Numbered from the stretch's first letter, positions 9,010 to 18,387 are shown. The stretch is DNA of 64,000 nt from Firmicutes bacterium TM09-10 (GCA_003481005.1 QUKC01000002.1:186001-250000); one strand, 5' to 3'. The notes: generated from the letters alone by a model not told the origin. Translations and numbers: made by a program.

Positions 9010-9885
9010 CTATTTCACCCCTTCCTCTGTGGGAAAATAAAATAAATAAAGATCTTCCAATGTAGCTTCACAAGGCACCGCTCGCTCACCAGGCATATTG
9101 TCTGAAATAATACGCAATATAATTTCTTTTCCTTCATGCCGTAAATTAGCAACCGTTGTTTTTGTCTGCCATTGTCTAGCTTCTTGTGGAGAAACAGAAA
9201 GCTCCCAAACCTTACCATTTGCCTTGTGAATCAACTCAGGAACCGTACCCTGCAATACAAATTTTCCTTTTTTCATCAATAGCACTTCATCTGCTATTGC
9301 TTCTATATCCGATACAATATGTGTGGAAAGAATTACAATTTTATCGCCTGCATACTCTGAGAGCAGATTACGAAAACGGACACGCTCTTTCGGATCAAGT
9401 CCTGCAGTCGGCTCATCCAAAATCAAAATTTTCGGATTATTAAGTAACGCCTGTGCAATTCCTACTCTTTGTTTCATACCACCGGAAAAAGTTTTTACTT
9501 TTTTGTTTGCCACATGGCTTAAATCAACTACTTCCAACAATTCAGTCACACGTTTTTTTGCAACATTCTTCGGTATTCCTTTCAGTGCTGCAATATACAT
9601 CAAGAACTCCACCGCAGTATAATTTGGATAATATCCAAAATCCTGTGGTAAATAACCCAACACATTCCGGTAATCTGCCCCCATCGAAGTTACTTCTTTT
9701 CCATCCAGCAGTACCTCCCCTGAGGTTGACTCCAAAACAGCACATAGCATACGCATCAATGTTGTTTTACCAGCACCGTTAGCCCCCAAAAGACCATATA
9801 CTCCCGGCTTTAAGGTTGCACTAACACAATCTACCGCTATTTTCCTGCCATACTGTTTTGTTAAACGATCAAGCGACAATTCCAT
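9010..9885 (-). CDS. ABC exporter ATP-binding protein
   Basis: ATPase of 291 residues with Walker A GANGAGKTT near residue 35, Q loop (GYLPQDFGYYP), signature FSGGMKQRVG, Walker B ILILDEPTAGLDP and the switch histidine in LSTHIVSD. This is the arrangement of the CcmA/NatA-type exporters that pair with ABC-2 permeases. The C-terminal 60 residues past the ATPase core resemble the accessory tail of BcrA-like proteins. It overlaps the upstream membrane-protein gene by 17 bases and abuts the permease gene, so the three are translated together. Confidence 0.93.
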   Translation of the reverse strand: MELSLDRLTKQYGRKIAVDCVSATLKPGVYGLLGANGAGKTTLMRMLCAVLESTSGEVLLDGKEVTSMGADYRNVLGYLPQDFGYYPNYTAVEFLMYIAALKGIPKNVAKKRVTELLEVVDLSHVANKKVKTFSGGMKQRVGIAQALLNNPKILILDEPTAGLDPKERVRFRNLLSEYAGDKIVILSTHIVSDIEAIADEVLLMKKGKFVLQGTVPELIHKANGKVWELSVSPQEARQWQTKTTVANLRHEGKEIILRIISDNMPGERAVPCEATLEDLYLFYFPTEEGVK

Positions 9886-10630
9886 ACATTTTTCCTTCCT
9901 TTCTCATCTCTGCAATATAATGAATTTCATTTATAAAGAACATAGCAAAAATCAAAAATGTAACAATCCACACCCCCACTGCTGATGTTTCATATAACCA
10001 TGGCAATATTCTTGCTGACATCCCCCAACAAATGCAGGAACCCAGCATTACAATCGCACATATCTGTAAACTCTGTTTCTTTTGCAAACGGATCAAACGC
10101 AGCAACGCAACCATACACACTAAGTACGGAACCAGGCAGTATAGGACCATCTGTCCAATCTCTTTATAGGAATTTTGCAAATAAACTTCCATACACAAAA
10201 GAATTGTTATACACACCAAATTAGCTGCTCCAGCCAAAACCAGCTTTGCTAACGTGATTTGTGCACCAGAAGCTCTTGTTACTGCTTCAATCTCGCTCAT
10301 TCCATAATACTGGCTTTTAAAAATTGCCGGCATGATAGCCAATACAAACAGCGGCATAAAAATTGGTATATTCTTTGGCACGTCTGCAATGCTGGCAATT
10401 GTTAAACAAACTATAAATAACGTTACTGCCTGCAAACCAAATATTGGAATCCCTTCAAAGCGAAATACATCTGAAAGATAGGGAAAGAAACCTGTCCTCG
10501 GTTCTGCCCTAGTCACTTCCTGTTCTCGTACAATTTTAGTGCAAAGCTTAATCGTTTCCTCTAATCTTTTAGGCTGTACTTCCTCTCCTAAAGATTGCTG
10601 CAAATAACCCTTCAATTTTTTATCTTTCAT
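9869..10630 (-). CDS. Uncharacterised membrane protein, possible anti-sigma partner
   Basis: Protein of 253 residues: about 65 hydrophilic N-terminal residues (MKDKKLKGYLQQSLGEEVQP, and a pair of cysteine-poor helices), then six hydrophobic segments. It starts inside the last codons of the ECF sigma gene, the usual place of an anti-sigma factor, and a cytoplasmic head on a membrane anchor fits that role. No zinc-finger anti-sigma motif (HxxxCxxC) is present, so the assignment rests only on position and topology. It might instead be a third component of the exporter. Confidence 0.5.
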   Translation of the reverse strand: MKDKKLKGYLQQSLGEEVQPKRLEETIKLCTKIVREQEVTRAEPRTGFFPYLSDVFRFEGIPIFGLQAVTLFIVCLTIASIADVPKNIPIFMPLFVLAIMPAIFKSQYYGMSEIEAVTRASGAQITLAKLVLAGAANLVCITILLCMEVYLQNSYKEIGQMVLYCLVPYLVCMVALLRLIRLQKKQSLQICAIVMLGSCICWGMSARILPWLYETSAVGVWIVTFLIFAMFFINEIHYIAEMRKEGKMYGIVA

Positions 10631-11138
10631 TTTCCTGCTCCTTTCTCATAATTTTTAAAGCATTACGAACCCTGCTTTGTGCTGTTCGCATATTGCATCC
10701 CATCACTTTTGCAATCTCTCCAAAACTAAGTTGTTCTCCAAAGCGCAGAATGACTGCTTCCCTTTGTTCTGATGATAAAAATTTCAAAAAATAGCTTATC
10801 TCTGCCCTATCCTCTAGCCGAACTATGTCGTTATACTCATGCACTATATTTTCTTCCTCTTCTAATGGAGAAAACTCAACCTTCCTACTTTCATCAATAC
10901 ATAAATGATTTGCAATTGTGTATAGATAAGCCTTAAATTTCTTTTTCCCTTTATATCCGGATAAATTCTTAAACAACTTCAAAAATGTTTCCTGAGTCAG
11001 GTCTTCTGCTTTTTCCAGATTAGAGCAATGCCACCTACAGTAACGTAAAATAGATGTATAATAGCGTTTTATCAATTCTTCTGCTGCATTTTCATTTCCA
11101 AGTAAAATCTGTTCCACTAATTTGTCATCACTCAACAC
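10620..11138 (-). CDS. RNA polymerase sigma factor, ECF family
   Basis: Protein of 172 residues with sigma region 2 (YCRWHCSNLEKAEDLTQETFLK, here split as in the family, about residues 30-60) and region 4 (AVILRFGEQLSFGEIAKVMG followed by the recognition helix MRTAQSRVRNALK). Regions 1.1 and 3 are missing, as in extracytoplasmic-function sigma factors. Translation begins at GTG 11138 with GGAG eight bases upstream. It heads a four-gene operon with a membrane protein and an ABC exporter and probably drives its own transcription. The acidic linker between the domains (EEEENIVHEYND) is typical. Confidence 0.92.
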   Translation of the reverse strand: MLSDDKLVEQILLGNENAAEELIKRYYTSILRYCRWHCSNLEKAEDLTQETFLKLFKNLSGYKGKKKFKAYLYTIANHLCIDESRKVEFSPLEEEENIVHEYNDIVRLEDRAEISYFLKFLSSEQREAVILRFGEQLSFGEIAKVMGCNMRTAQSRVRNALKIMRKEQENER

Positions 11139-11234
11139 GCATCCGACTCCTTTCCATTGAATATCTGTATATATATAATAACGGGTTATGCACTTAAAAC
11201 GATTAAAAGATTCCTCATTTTTTCTTAAAACGAA

Positions 11235-11281
11235 TTAAACCTGAATTATTCACAGCTGTGCCGTGAATAATTCAGGTTTAA
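11235..11281. terminator. 19-bp inverted repeat in the gap between ECF operon and agr-like operon
   Basis: Arms at 11235-11253 and 11263-11281 are perfect complements with a nine-base loop. A run of eight T in minus direction precedes the stem rather than following it, and the sequence after it is only moderately T-rich. It may terminate the AgrC-like kinase transcript or act as a transcription boundary. The rest of the 272-base gap (11139-11410) contains a weakly supported 32-codon frame and a long-range GTAGGAAG/CTTCCTAC pairing just before the T run. Confidence 0.5.
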
Positions 11282-11410
11282 AAAAAAGTGACAGTAGGAA
11301 GCGCATAGCTGCACCAATCATTGACCACAATCTGTCTGCCGAGTTGCTTCTTCCTACCAAGGGCAGTGTTCTGCATATGATACAGCTTGCGAAGGAACGG
11401 CACAGCATAA

Positions 11411-12727
11411 TTACCCGCGGAGCATGACCTTTACACAGAACTGGCCGTCCTGATAGGTAACCGTACTCACCCCGCCGGATTTTTCTGCGATGTGACGGAC
11501 GGACTGAAGTCCGACGCCGTCTCCTTTTCGCTTGGAGGACTGGAATACGCCACCTTTTTCCCGGATGACTCCGTCATAGGTGTTTTCAACCTGAATCAGT
11601 GCCAGACTGTTGCCATGCAGATAGGCTGTCAGTTTGATCCTTCGTCGGGCAGGCGCAGTGCGCAGGCTGGCTTCCAGCGCATTTTCCAGCAGATTCGAGA
11701 GAACCAGACACAGATTGATTTCGTCTACAGGAAGACATTCCGGCAGATCAATCTGCACGGAATACGGGATATTCTCCCGTTTGGCAAGCGCACAGTAATA
11801 CCCGACCACGCTGTCTGCCGCCCGGTTTTCGCAGAAATGCATTTCAAGACTTGGAATTCTGGAAACCGCACCGGAGAGATAGACTTTGATCTTTTCAAGA
11901 TTCCCTTCTTCTGCAAGGGCAGCGAGCTGACATAGCTGGTGGCGCAGATCATGCCGCGCCTGCCGTGCTTCCTCAATGGCAGCTTTCAGGCTTTCGTAGC
12001 GCTGCTGCTGCATGGAAAGCAGCTGGATCTTCTGCTGCAATCTCACATTCCGGTTGATGCTGATCGCCATCAGAAGGAAGATTGCGTTGAAGAAAAGCAT
12101 CAAAAACAAAAGTGCGATGCAGATCACAAAATACCCCTGCAAAACACGCCCGGTATAGAGCGTGTCCGCATACTTGGGGATCATAAACAGATTCAGCGCA
12201 ATGAACACCAGCGGCAGCACCCAGAACACATACCAGGTCTGCGCAAAATTTTCATCCTCGACCATCCTCCGCACGCTGTGCGTCGCAGGATAATAGGCGA
12301 TGGCGGCAAACAGCCAGCAGATCGCATGATAGCAAATCACGGCCCGCAGACAGAACCATGGCGCAGCCTGCGCCTGCGGCAAACCGGCCAGCATAGCGGC
12401 GTTGATCGCCCGGCAAAGGCTGTTGATACAGGCAAATACCGCACAGACAGATAATGCAACCGTTCCGGATTTCCAAAGCGAGATCCGGAGCGTTTTTATG
12501 TAGATCACGGCTGTGATCAAGGTCAGCCCCGCAAGCACCGGCGCAGTCGGCATGCGGCGCGCATAGCACACCACGCCTCCGGCGGCACAAAGCAGCGCAA
12601 GCAGCGGGGCAAGCCACAAAACAAGCTTTGACAGCGGCTGCTTTAAACTGGATTTTACCGGGAAGCAGGCAAGCAGCATGCCGGGAATCACCACTCCGAG
12701 CTCCAGAATTGGACGCAGCAGCTCCAT
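11411..12727 (-). CDS. Sensor histidine kinase, AgrC-like (GHKL)
   Basis: Kinase of 438 residues. The first 210 residues form six or seven hydrophobic helices; the phospho-histidine is in EARQARHDLRHQLCQL, and the C-terminal GHKL ATPase shows LSNLLENALEAS and GDGVGLQSVRHIAE. This is the plan of AgrC/peptide-sensing kinases and of related LytS-like sensors. The open frame continues to 12889 but family alignment and the ATG at 12727, overlapping the stop of the regulator gene by one base (TAATG), fix the start. No AgrB or clear AgrD is nearby, so the signal is unknown. Composition is visibly G+C-rich compared with the adjacent ECF block. Confidence 0.9.
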   Translation of the reverse strand: MELLRPILELGVVIPGMLLACFPVKSSLKQPLSKLVLWLAPLLALLCAAGGVVCYARRMPTAPVLAGLTLITAVIYIKTLRISLWKSGTVALSVCAVFACINSLCRAINAAMLAGLPQAQAAPWFCLRAVICYHAICWLFAAIAYYPATHSVRRMVEDENFAQTWYVFWVLPLVFIALNLFMIPKYADTLYTGRVLQGYFVICIALLFLMLFFNAIFLLMAISINRNVRLQQKIQLLSMQQQRYESLKAAIEEARQARHDLRHQLCQLAALAEEGNLEKIKVYLSGAVSRIPSLEMHFCENRAADSVVGYYCALAKRENIPYSVQIDLPECLPVDEINLCLVLSNLLENALEASLRTAPARRRIKLTAYLHGNSLALIQVENTYDGVIREKGGVFQSSKRKGDGVGLQSVRHIAEKSGGVSTVTYQDGQFCVKVMLRG

Positions 12728-13449
12728 TATGCCCTCCGCCCCCTTTGAAGCAGGAACTCCATAAGCGCCTGCCGGGCGCTTTTCAAAAGGTCCTGACTGA
12801 CAAACACGCGGCTTCCGTCCGCCATGCGGAAGGCAGCGCCTTCCAGATCCTTCGCGTGTTCCAGATTCACGATCACTCCGCGCCCGCACACAAAAAAGCG
12901 TGTGTCATCCTTTAGTGGGGCGATGAACGTCTTGAAGGGTTGGCGTGTGGCAAGAGTCTTTTGAACTGTCGTATGGACGTAGATCAAATGGGCGAAGTGT
13001 TCTGCATAGACGATGTCCTGATAGCGCAGATGGATCTCGCTTCCCTCCACCTTTAGCTCCATATATTTATTCGGCTGCGGTACGCGGGCAAGCAGCTCGT
13101 CCGTCAGCGCGTCGATGTCCGCTTCGGTAAAGGGCTTGACCAGATAGTGCAGCGCCCGTACCTGAAAGCCCTCCAGCGCATGGTCGGTCGAGGTCGTGGT
13201 AAAAACCAGCAGGCAGTCCGTGTTGGTTTCCCGCAGCTTCTTTGCCGCCTCCATGCCCGTCATGCCATTCATATAAATATCCAGAAATGCGGCAGTAAAG
13301 GGCGCTTTCCATGCCGCTTCCAGAAATGTCTCGCTACTTTCGTATTCCAGAATATCCGCCTGTACGTTTCTCCGCTGAAGCTGCCGCTCCAGCCGGTCTT
13401 TCAGCAGTGTGCGTTCCGCGGCAAGATCATCCACAATCGCAATTCTCAT
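12727..13449 (-). CDS. Response regulator, LytTR type (AgrA-like)
   Basis: Regulator of 240 residues: receiver with acidic residues at 7-8 (AIVDDLAAE), phospho-acceptor aspartate in AFLDIYMNGM, conserved threonines (FTTTSTD) and lysine (LVKPFTE), followed by a LytTR DNA-binding domain (about 135-235; RFFVCGRGVIVNLEH). The ATG at 13449 has AAGGAGAG eight bases upstream; the longer frame would add 52 residues with no family match. It is translationally coupled to the kinase. Its own promoter faces the promoter of the divergent receiver/lipoprotein genes, which are its likely targets. Confidence 0.92.
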   Translation of the reverse strand: MRIAIVDDLAAERTLLKDRLERQLQRRNVQADILEYESSETFLEAAWKAPFTAAFLDIYMNGMTGMEAAKKLRETNTDCLLVFTTTSTDHALEGFQVRALHYLVKPFTEADIDALTDELLARVPQPNKYMELKVEGSEIHLRYQDIVYAEHFAHLIYVHTTVQKTLATRQPFKTFIAPLKDDTRFFVCGRGVIVNLEHAKDLEGAAFRMADGSRVFVSQDLLKSARQALMEFLLQRGRRA

Positions 13450-13484
13450 GCAGGGTTCTCTCCTTATGCTTGAATTCCAAGATA

Positions 13485-13513
13485 AGTATATCACAGCGTG
13501 TCGAGGATGACAA
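13485..13513 (-). promoter_or_regulatory. Promoter of the LytTR regulator/kinase operon
   Basis: TTGTCA (13508-13513) and TATACT (13485-13490) on the minus strand are separated by exactly 17 bases, a strong sigma-A pattern about 40 bases before the regulator start. Confidence 0.75.
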
Positions 13514-13564
13514 AGAACCGCTGTCGGAATTCGTGCCAAAATCGCCCCTTTCGTGCTACGGCGC

Positions 13565-13593
13565 TTGAAAAAACCGAATGGCCTTTTTATACT
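13565..13593 (+). promoter_or_regulatory. Promoter of the receiver-like/lipoprotein genes
   Basis: TTGAAA (13565-13570) and TATACT (13588-13593) are 17 bases apart. It is divergent from the regulator promoter, leaving about 50 bases between the two -35 boxes in which a LytTR-type dimer could bind. The imperfect direct repeats GCGTGTCGAG and CGCTGTCGGA lie in this space. Confidence 0.75.
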
Positions 13594-13639
13594 GAGCGCA
13601 AGCAAGATGCCAAATCGGAGGAAGGAAGGAGGGAGATCT

Positions 13640-13999
13640 GTGTATCGTATTGCCGTGCTGGCAGAACAGGAAGCAGAGCGGCAGCGCTACGCCGAGCAAA
13701 TTACCCGGTTTTGTGAAGCGAAGGGGCTGTTTCCGCAGGTCATGCAGTATGACGACCAGGAACGCTTTTTTAAAACGGCGCAAAAAGATGCTCCAACCAA
13801 TGCCGTCATTGCACTTTCCGGGGTGGCAGGTTTGAATGCGGCGGAGCACCTTCGCTCCTTATGCCCCGCGTGCCGGATGATCTGGTGCAGTGACCTGGAT
13901 TTCTCTCTTCACGCCTTCCGGCTGCGGGCCGACTATTTCCTGATGAAGCCGGTTTCCGAAGAAGCATTCCGGCGAGGACTGAATGCCTGGATTGAATAA
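13640..13999 (+). CDS. Stand-alone receiver-like protein lacking the phosphorylation site
   Basis: Protein of 119 residues starting at GTG 13640 (GGAGGGAG six bases upstream). It aligns along its whole length with the receiver domain of the neighbouring LytTR regulator: RIAVLAEQEAERQRYAEQ matches RIAIVDDLAAERTLLKDR, and YFLMKPVSEEAF matches YLVKPFTEAD. The acidic pair is replaced by Ala-Glu, the phospho-acceptor aspartate by a Leu-Ser-Gly stretch, and there is no output domain; only the lysine remains. It is therefore a pseudo-receiver, probably arising from duplication of the regulator. It could titrate or modulate the kinase/regulator pair. It lies 50 bases ahead of the lipoprotein gene, in the same transcript. 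Confidence 0.75.
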   Translation: MYRIAVLAEQEAERQRYAEQITRFCEAKGLFPQVMQYDDQERFFKTAQKDAPTNAVIALSGVAGLNAAEHLRSLCPACRMIWCSDLDFSLHAFRLRADYFLMKPVSEEAFRRGLNAWIE

Positions 14000-14049
14000 A
14001 CGGGCATCGAACCAAACCGAAACAACAAACAAGAAAATGGAGGATATCA

Positions 14050-16113
14050 ATGAAAAAGAAAAAGTTACAATGTTCTGTACCAACCCTACTGCTGACCGGT
14101 GTGTTGTGCCTGACATTGGCGGCCTGCGGTGCGAAACAGTCTTCCGACATGCCTGCATCGGATACAGACTCCGCGGTAAGCGCTGCCCTGCCGGTAAAGG
14201 CCATGAATGCCAAGCGTGTCGATGAAAACCCCTATATGGCAAAGAGCGACGCCAACATTCACCACGACGGCTACAATACCGACTCTACGGATGAAGTCCT
14301 GCCGCTTGGCATCTATCCGGAGATCCATGTTTCCTATGAAAAAACCAACGCGAACGCTTCGCCTGCCATTTACTTTGACAGCTACGGCCACGCAGTCGTT
14401 CCTCTGCTCGGCGGCATCGCCATCCGCGATCTGAACGCGGAGGAAACCACGACGCTGGGCTATTTCTCCCCAAAGCAGCATGACGGCGGCGGTTACGTCA
14501 TCCAGAGCTCCTATACGTTCCTGGACTCGGAAAACCGCATCGTCTGCCCCACCAGCAACAATCATGTGCTGATGCTGCGGGCAACCGATGAAGCAGGAAA
14601 CGTCCTGCCGGAGTTTGAAAAGGTACTGGACATTGACATCAAGGCGGCAGCCGAAGCTGCGCTCGGCAAAGAGCTGACGCAGAATCTTCTTTCCGTGGTC
14701 TTTGACTACGACGGCAACCTCTGGTTTGCAACCGGCGGCTTCCGCATCTATCCCGAGCGTGAGCAGCAGGGCGTGCTCGGCTACATCGCCCACTCGGCGA
14801 TAGAGGCGATCCTGAACGGAGAGCAGACCGACCTTTCGAAAGCTGTCTTCGTCTACGGGCTGGCGCTCGGCGAGGGCGCGGAAAACGGGATTGCCGCCTC
14901 CAAGGACGGCGCTGTCATCCTGACAAATCAGAACTGCTATCTGCTGCGTGCCAATAACGGTGTCGAGGCTGTCTGGTGCACACCGTATGAGAGCGTCGGC
15001 GCGAAGGTCAGCGGCGAAAACGACAAGACCACCGGCGGCGGTCTTGCCTGGGGCGGCGGCTGCTCCCCGTCGCTGACGCCGGATCTTGTGATGTTCACCG
15101 ACAACGCGGATCCAGTCAAGCTGCTGGCGCTCGATATGAAGACCGGTGAGATCGTTGCAAGTATGCCGGTGCTGGATGATCTGCCCGAGGGCTATCAGGT
15201 GGCGGTTGAAAACTCTGCCATCGTCTATGATGACAGCGAGGGCACCGTCAGCACGATTGTCTGCAACTGGTTCGGCGCAGGCAGCGCAGGCCTTGCCGAT
15301 CCTGACAGCGATTCCTCCATCCAGAGCTATGCCAACATCTATGACACAAACTGGCTGACAAAGGGCAACTGCATGATCGCGCCCGGCGTTGAGCGCGTGG
15401 ACACCGTGAAAACCGATAGCGGCTATGAGATGAAGAGCATCTGGTCTCGAAATGACCTGAGCGATACATCGATTTTCAAGCTCTCCACCGCGACGGGCTA
15501 TATCTACGGCTATGTGCAGGATCTGGAAAGCGGCATGTGGCAGTACATCATTCTGGACTTTGCCACCGGCGAGACGGTATTCACCATGGACGTCTCCAAC
15601 AAATATGGCTACAATAACATGGCTATCGGTATGTATGCCGGAAACAGTGGCAACGCGCTCTACTGCCCGACGGGCTATCTGGAGCTGCTGTGCTTGCAGG
15701 ATCGCTTTGTGTATCTTCCCGAAATGCCCTACCGCAAGGTCGATCTCGACAAGTCCGCGCGAAACATGCTGTCGCAGGCGCAGTTTGAACAGGATGGCGG
15801 CAAAGGAGCGGTTGCAAGCTGGCGCAACACCGTGACAGTCGAAAACGTCCACCCCAACACGACAGTCTCGTTCCGAATGAACAATCTTTCCGGAAGCACC
15901 GCTGAGCTGAAACTCTATGCCTACAGTGCGGACGGAACGTTGGCGGAGGTCAGCAACGAACTGTGGTCAATCACGGATGAAGCAGGCAGCGCCGTGGATA
16001 CGCTTTCTGACGGCACACTGTATGAGCTGCGTGTGAGCGTTGCGGACGGCGGCGCATTCGACCTGAGCGAGGCGGAAAAGGAGATCAAAATTTCCGTTGT
16101 ACTTGCAAAGTAA
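14050..16113 (+). CDS. Large lipoprotein with a beta-propeller-like fold, function unknown
   Basis: Protein of 687 residues. The signal peptide ends in LTLAAC with the lipid-bearing cysteine at residue 26, so it is exported and membrane-anchored. The body holds repeated blade-like segments of PQQ/SMP-30/strictosidine-synthase type: FDYDGNLWFATGG, NGIAASKDGAVILTNQ, FTDNADPVKLLALDMKTGEI and FDFATGETVF-like strands. A C-terminal section (about 590-687) looks like an immunoglobulin-like beta sandwich. GGAGG precedes the ATG. I cannot name the substrate. It shares a promoter with the pseudo-receiver and lies divergent from an AgrC/AgrA-like pair, so it is probably the regulated output. Confidence 0.8.
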   Translation: MKKKKLQCSVPTLLLTGVLCLTLAACGAKQSSDMPASDTDSAVSAALPVKAMNAKRVDENPYMAKSDANIHHDGYNTDSTDEVLPLGIYPEIHVSYEKTNANASPAIYFDSYGHAVVPLLGGIAIRDLNAEETTTLGYFSPKQHDGGGYVIQSSYTFLDSENRIVCPTSNNHVLMLRATDEAGNVLPEFEKVLDIDIKAAAEAALGKELTQNLLSVVFDYDGNLWFATGGFRIYPEREQQGVLGYIAHSAIEAILNGEQTDLSKAVFVYGLALGEGAENGIAASKDGAVILTNQNCYLLRANNGVEAVWCTPYESVGAKVSGENDKTTGGGLAWGGGCSPSLTPDLVMFTDNADPVKLLALDMKTGEIVASMPVLDDLPEGYQVAVENSAIVYDDSEGTVSTIVCNWFGAGSAGLADPDSDSSIQSYANIYDTNWLTKGNCMIAPGVERVDTVKTDSGYEMKSIWSRNDLSDTSIFKLSTATGYIYGYVQDLESGMWQYIILDFATGETVFTMDVSNKYGYNNMAIGMYAGNSGNALYCPTGYLELLCLQDRFVYLPEMPYRKVDLDKSARNMLSQAQFEQDGGKGAVASWRNTVTVENVHPNTTVSFRMNNLSGSTAELKLYAYSADGTLAEVSNELWSITDEAGSAVDTLSDGTLYELRVSVADGGAFDLSEAEKEIKISVVLAK

Positions 16114-16127
16114 GACTCAAATGATTT

Positions 16128-16170
16128 GCGCCCGTGCCAGCATAAATGCTGATACGGGCGCTTCTCTGTT
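16128..16170 (+). terminator. Terminator of the lipoprotein gene
   Basis: GCGCCCGT pairs with ACGGGCGC, enclosing a second AGCAT/ATGCT stem, followed by a T-rich tail (TTCTCTGTTTT). It sits between convergent genes, 14 bases after the lipoprotein stop. Confidence 0.85.
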
Positions 16171-16227
16171 TTACATATCTTTTGCCGAAGCTGAATATTC
16201 AACCTTTCCGGGCTTTTCTTTATCTTC

Positions 16228-17630
<1,403 letters not shown>

Positions 17631-17650
17631 GCACTTTATCACATTAAACT

Positions 17651-17671
17651 AAAAAATTTCCGAAATTTTTT
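17651..17671. terminator. A/T-rich palindrome after the 143-aa hypothetical gene
   Basis: AAAAAATTTC and GAAATTTTTT form a perfect palindrome around one base, just after the stop of the small protein and before the gdhA promoter. Terminator function is weak because the stem has little G+C. Confidence 0.35.
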
Positions 17672-17685
17672 GAACTGCTTTTGCG

Positions 17686-18117
17686 TTAAAGATACCTTTT
17701 CAGCTCTCGGATATTGTTTTCCTCAAAATCCAGCAGCTCCCCGGCAAGCTCCAGCGCTTGTCCATCCGCTTTTTCATTCCGGTTCATCGCTTTCCAGAGA
17801 CTGGTCATCCCCATGCTGCTGCCGCGGATCAGCATTTCCGCCATATGGCTCGTAGTGGAATTCAACAGCGTGTTCCCCTGAATGGACGCAGTCAGCATCA
17901 GCTGCTTTACCTTGTTGACTGGATCCGGCGTCTGGTTTTTCGAAAGCAGCACCGCCCTCGCGCGGTCGTGAAGTTCCCCATATTTAAAGGATTCCCGCGC
18001 CAGCATCAGCGCCATCGAATCGTCGTACACCTTCGGGTTAATGACCTCCAGAGCATGCATCCCCATTTCCGCATTCCTCTGAACCTCCCGAAGCAGTTCA
18101 ATATCATCATTTTTCAT
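17686..18117 (-). CDS. Hypothetical helical protein (143 aa)
   Basis: Starts MKNDDIELLREVQRNAEMGM at 18117, with GGAGG ten bases upstream; another in-frame ATG at 18126 touches the ribosome site. The sequence is almost wholly alpha-helical in character (MALMLARESFKYGELHDRAR, MAEMLIRGSSMGMTSLWKAM), consistent with a four-helix bundle, without signal peptide, membrane segment or cysteine. It resembles in layout the small DUF-type ferritin-like bundles of Lachnospiraceae, but no iron ligands are evident. It is a single gene behind a hairpin that looks like an intrinsic terminator, so its expression may be limited by attenuation (see the hairpin island). I do not know its function. Confidence 0.7.
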   Translation of the reverse strand: MKNDDIELLREVQRNAEMGMHALEVINPKVYDDSMALMLARESFKYGELHDRARAVLLSKNQTPDPVNKVKQLMLTASIQGNTLLNSTTSHMAEMLIRGSSMGMTSLWKAMNRNEKADGQALELAGELLDFEENNIRELKRYL

Positions 18118-18182
18118 ATCCGGCATTCCTCCCTTTTTCTGTCCCGAAAACAGGATAGCATCATTTCCTGTGATGGAAAAAA

Positions 18183-18202
18183 GAATGTGCCTTGGCACAT
18201 TC
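18183..18202 (-). terminator. Hairpin with T6 tail ahead of the 143-aa gene
   Basis: GAATGTGC pairs with GCACATTC and, on the minus strand, is followed directly by TTTTTT (18177-18182). It lies about 60 bases before the ORF start. It is either the end of an upstream transcript or an attenuator in the leader of the 143-aa gene. Confidence 0.6.
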
Positions 18203-18203
18203 T

Positions 18204-18256
18204 CGCGCCGAGGCGCGGTTGCCTTGGCAACCATCTTCCCTTGCGCCGAGGGCGCA
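18204..18256. repeat. Three adjacent GCC/GGC-tipped palindromes
   Basis: CGCGCC/GGCGCG (18204-18217), GGTTGCC/GGCAACC (18217-18232) and TGCGCC/GGCGCA (18242-18256) follow one another, and the hairpin at 18183-18202 has the same GCC..GGC tip. Together they make a chain of four short palindromes with a common core. No coding function is likely here. Confidence 0.7.
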
Positions 18257-18269
18257 TCCCCGCGGAGCG

Positions 18270-18309
18270 TTTTTATCGTATGGAAACGAAGTTTCCTATA
18301 CGATAAAAA
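18270..18309. repeat. Repeat family B, copy 1
   Basis: A 30-base core beginning ATCGTATGGAAACGAAG and ending TTTCCTATACGAT is flanked by five T on the left and five A on the right, making one long palindrome. The same core, with a single base change, recurs at 61237-61278. On the minus strand its T run is the tail of the terminator at 18311-18345. Confidence 0.8.
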
Positions 18310-18310
18310 A

Positions 18311-18345
18311 CCGGAAGTGTATCTCACTGTCAGAAACACTTCCGG
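18311..18345 (-). terminator. Terminator of the SH3-repeat gene
   Basis: CCGGAAGTGT and ACACTTCCGG form a ten-pair stem with a 15-base loop; on the minus strand it is followed by TTTTTT. It lies about 80 bases after the SH3 gene stop. Confidence 0.85.
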
Positions 18346-18387
18346 TCTTAGCGTTCCCAAAAATCGGGAAAGAATACCGTTTTTTTA
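18343..18387 (+). terminator. Terminator-like hairpin on the plus strand
   Basis: CGGT/ACCG enclosing TTCCC/GGGAA, followed by seven T (18380-18386). No plus-strand gene ends here, so it may only block antisense transcription. Repeat A copy 1 begins directly after the T run. Confidence 0.4.

Noticed and set aside
14086..15852. 588-codon open frame antisense to the lipoprotein gene
   Set aside because: It is a shadow of a G+C-rich coding region: no ribosome site, no recognisable family, and the plus-strand frame has a signal peptide, lipobox and blade motifs.
18270..18309. Repeat B as an intrinsic terminator
   Set aside because: In RNA of either strand the U run precedes the stem and A follows it, the opposite of a terminator; only the adjoining hairpin with its T tail fits.
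18118..18360. N-terminal extension of the 143-aa protein
   Set aside because: The extension translates repeat B and the hairpin chain; the same kind of peptide appears from repeat B copy 2, so it is an artefact of the repeats.
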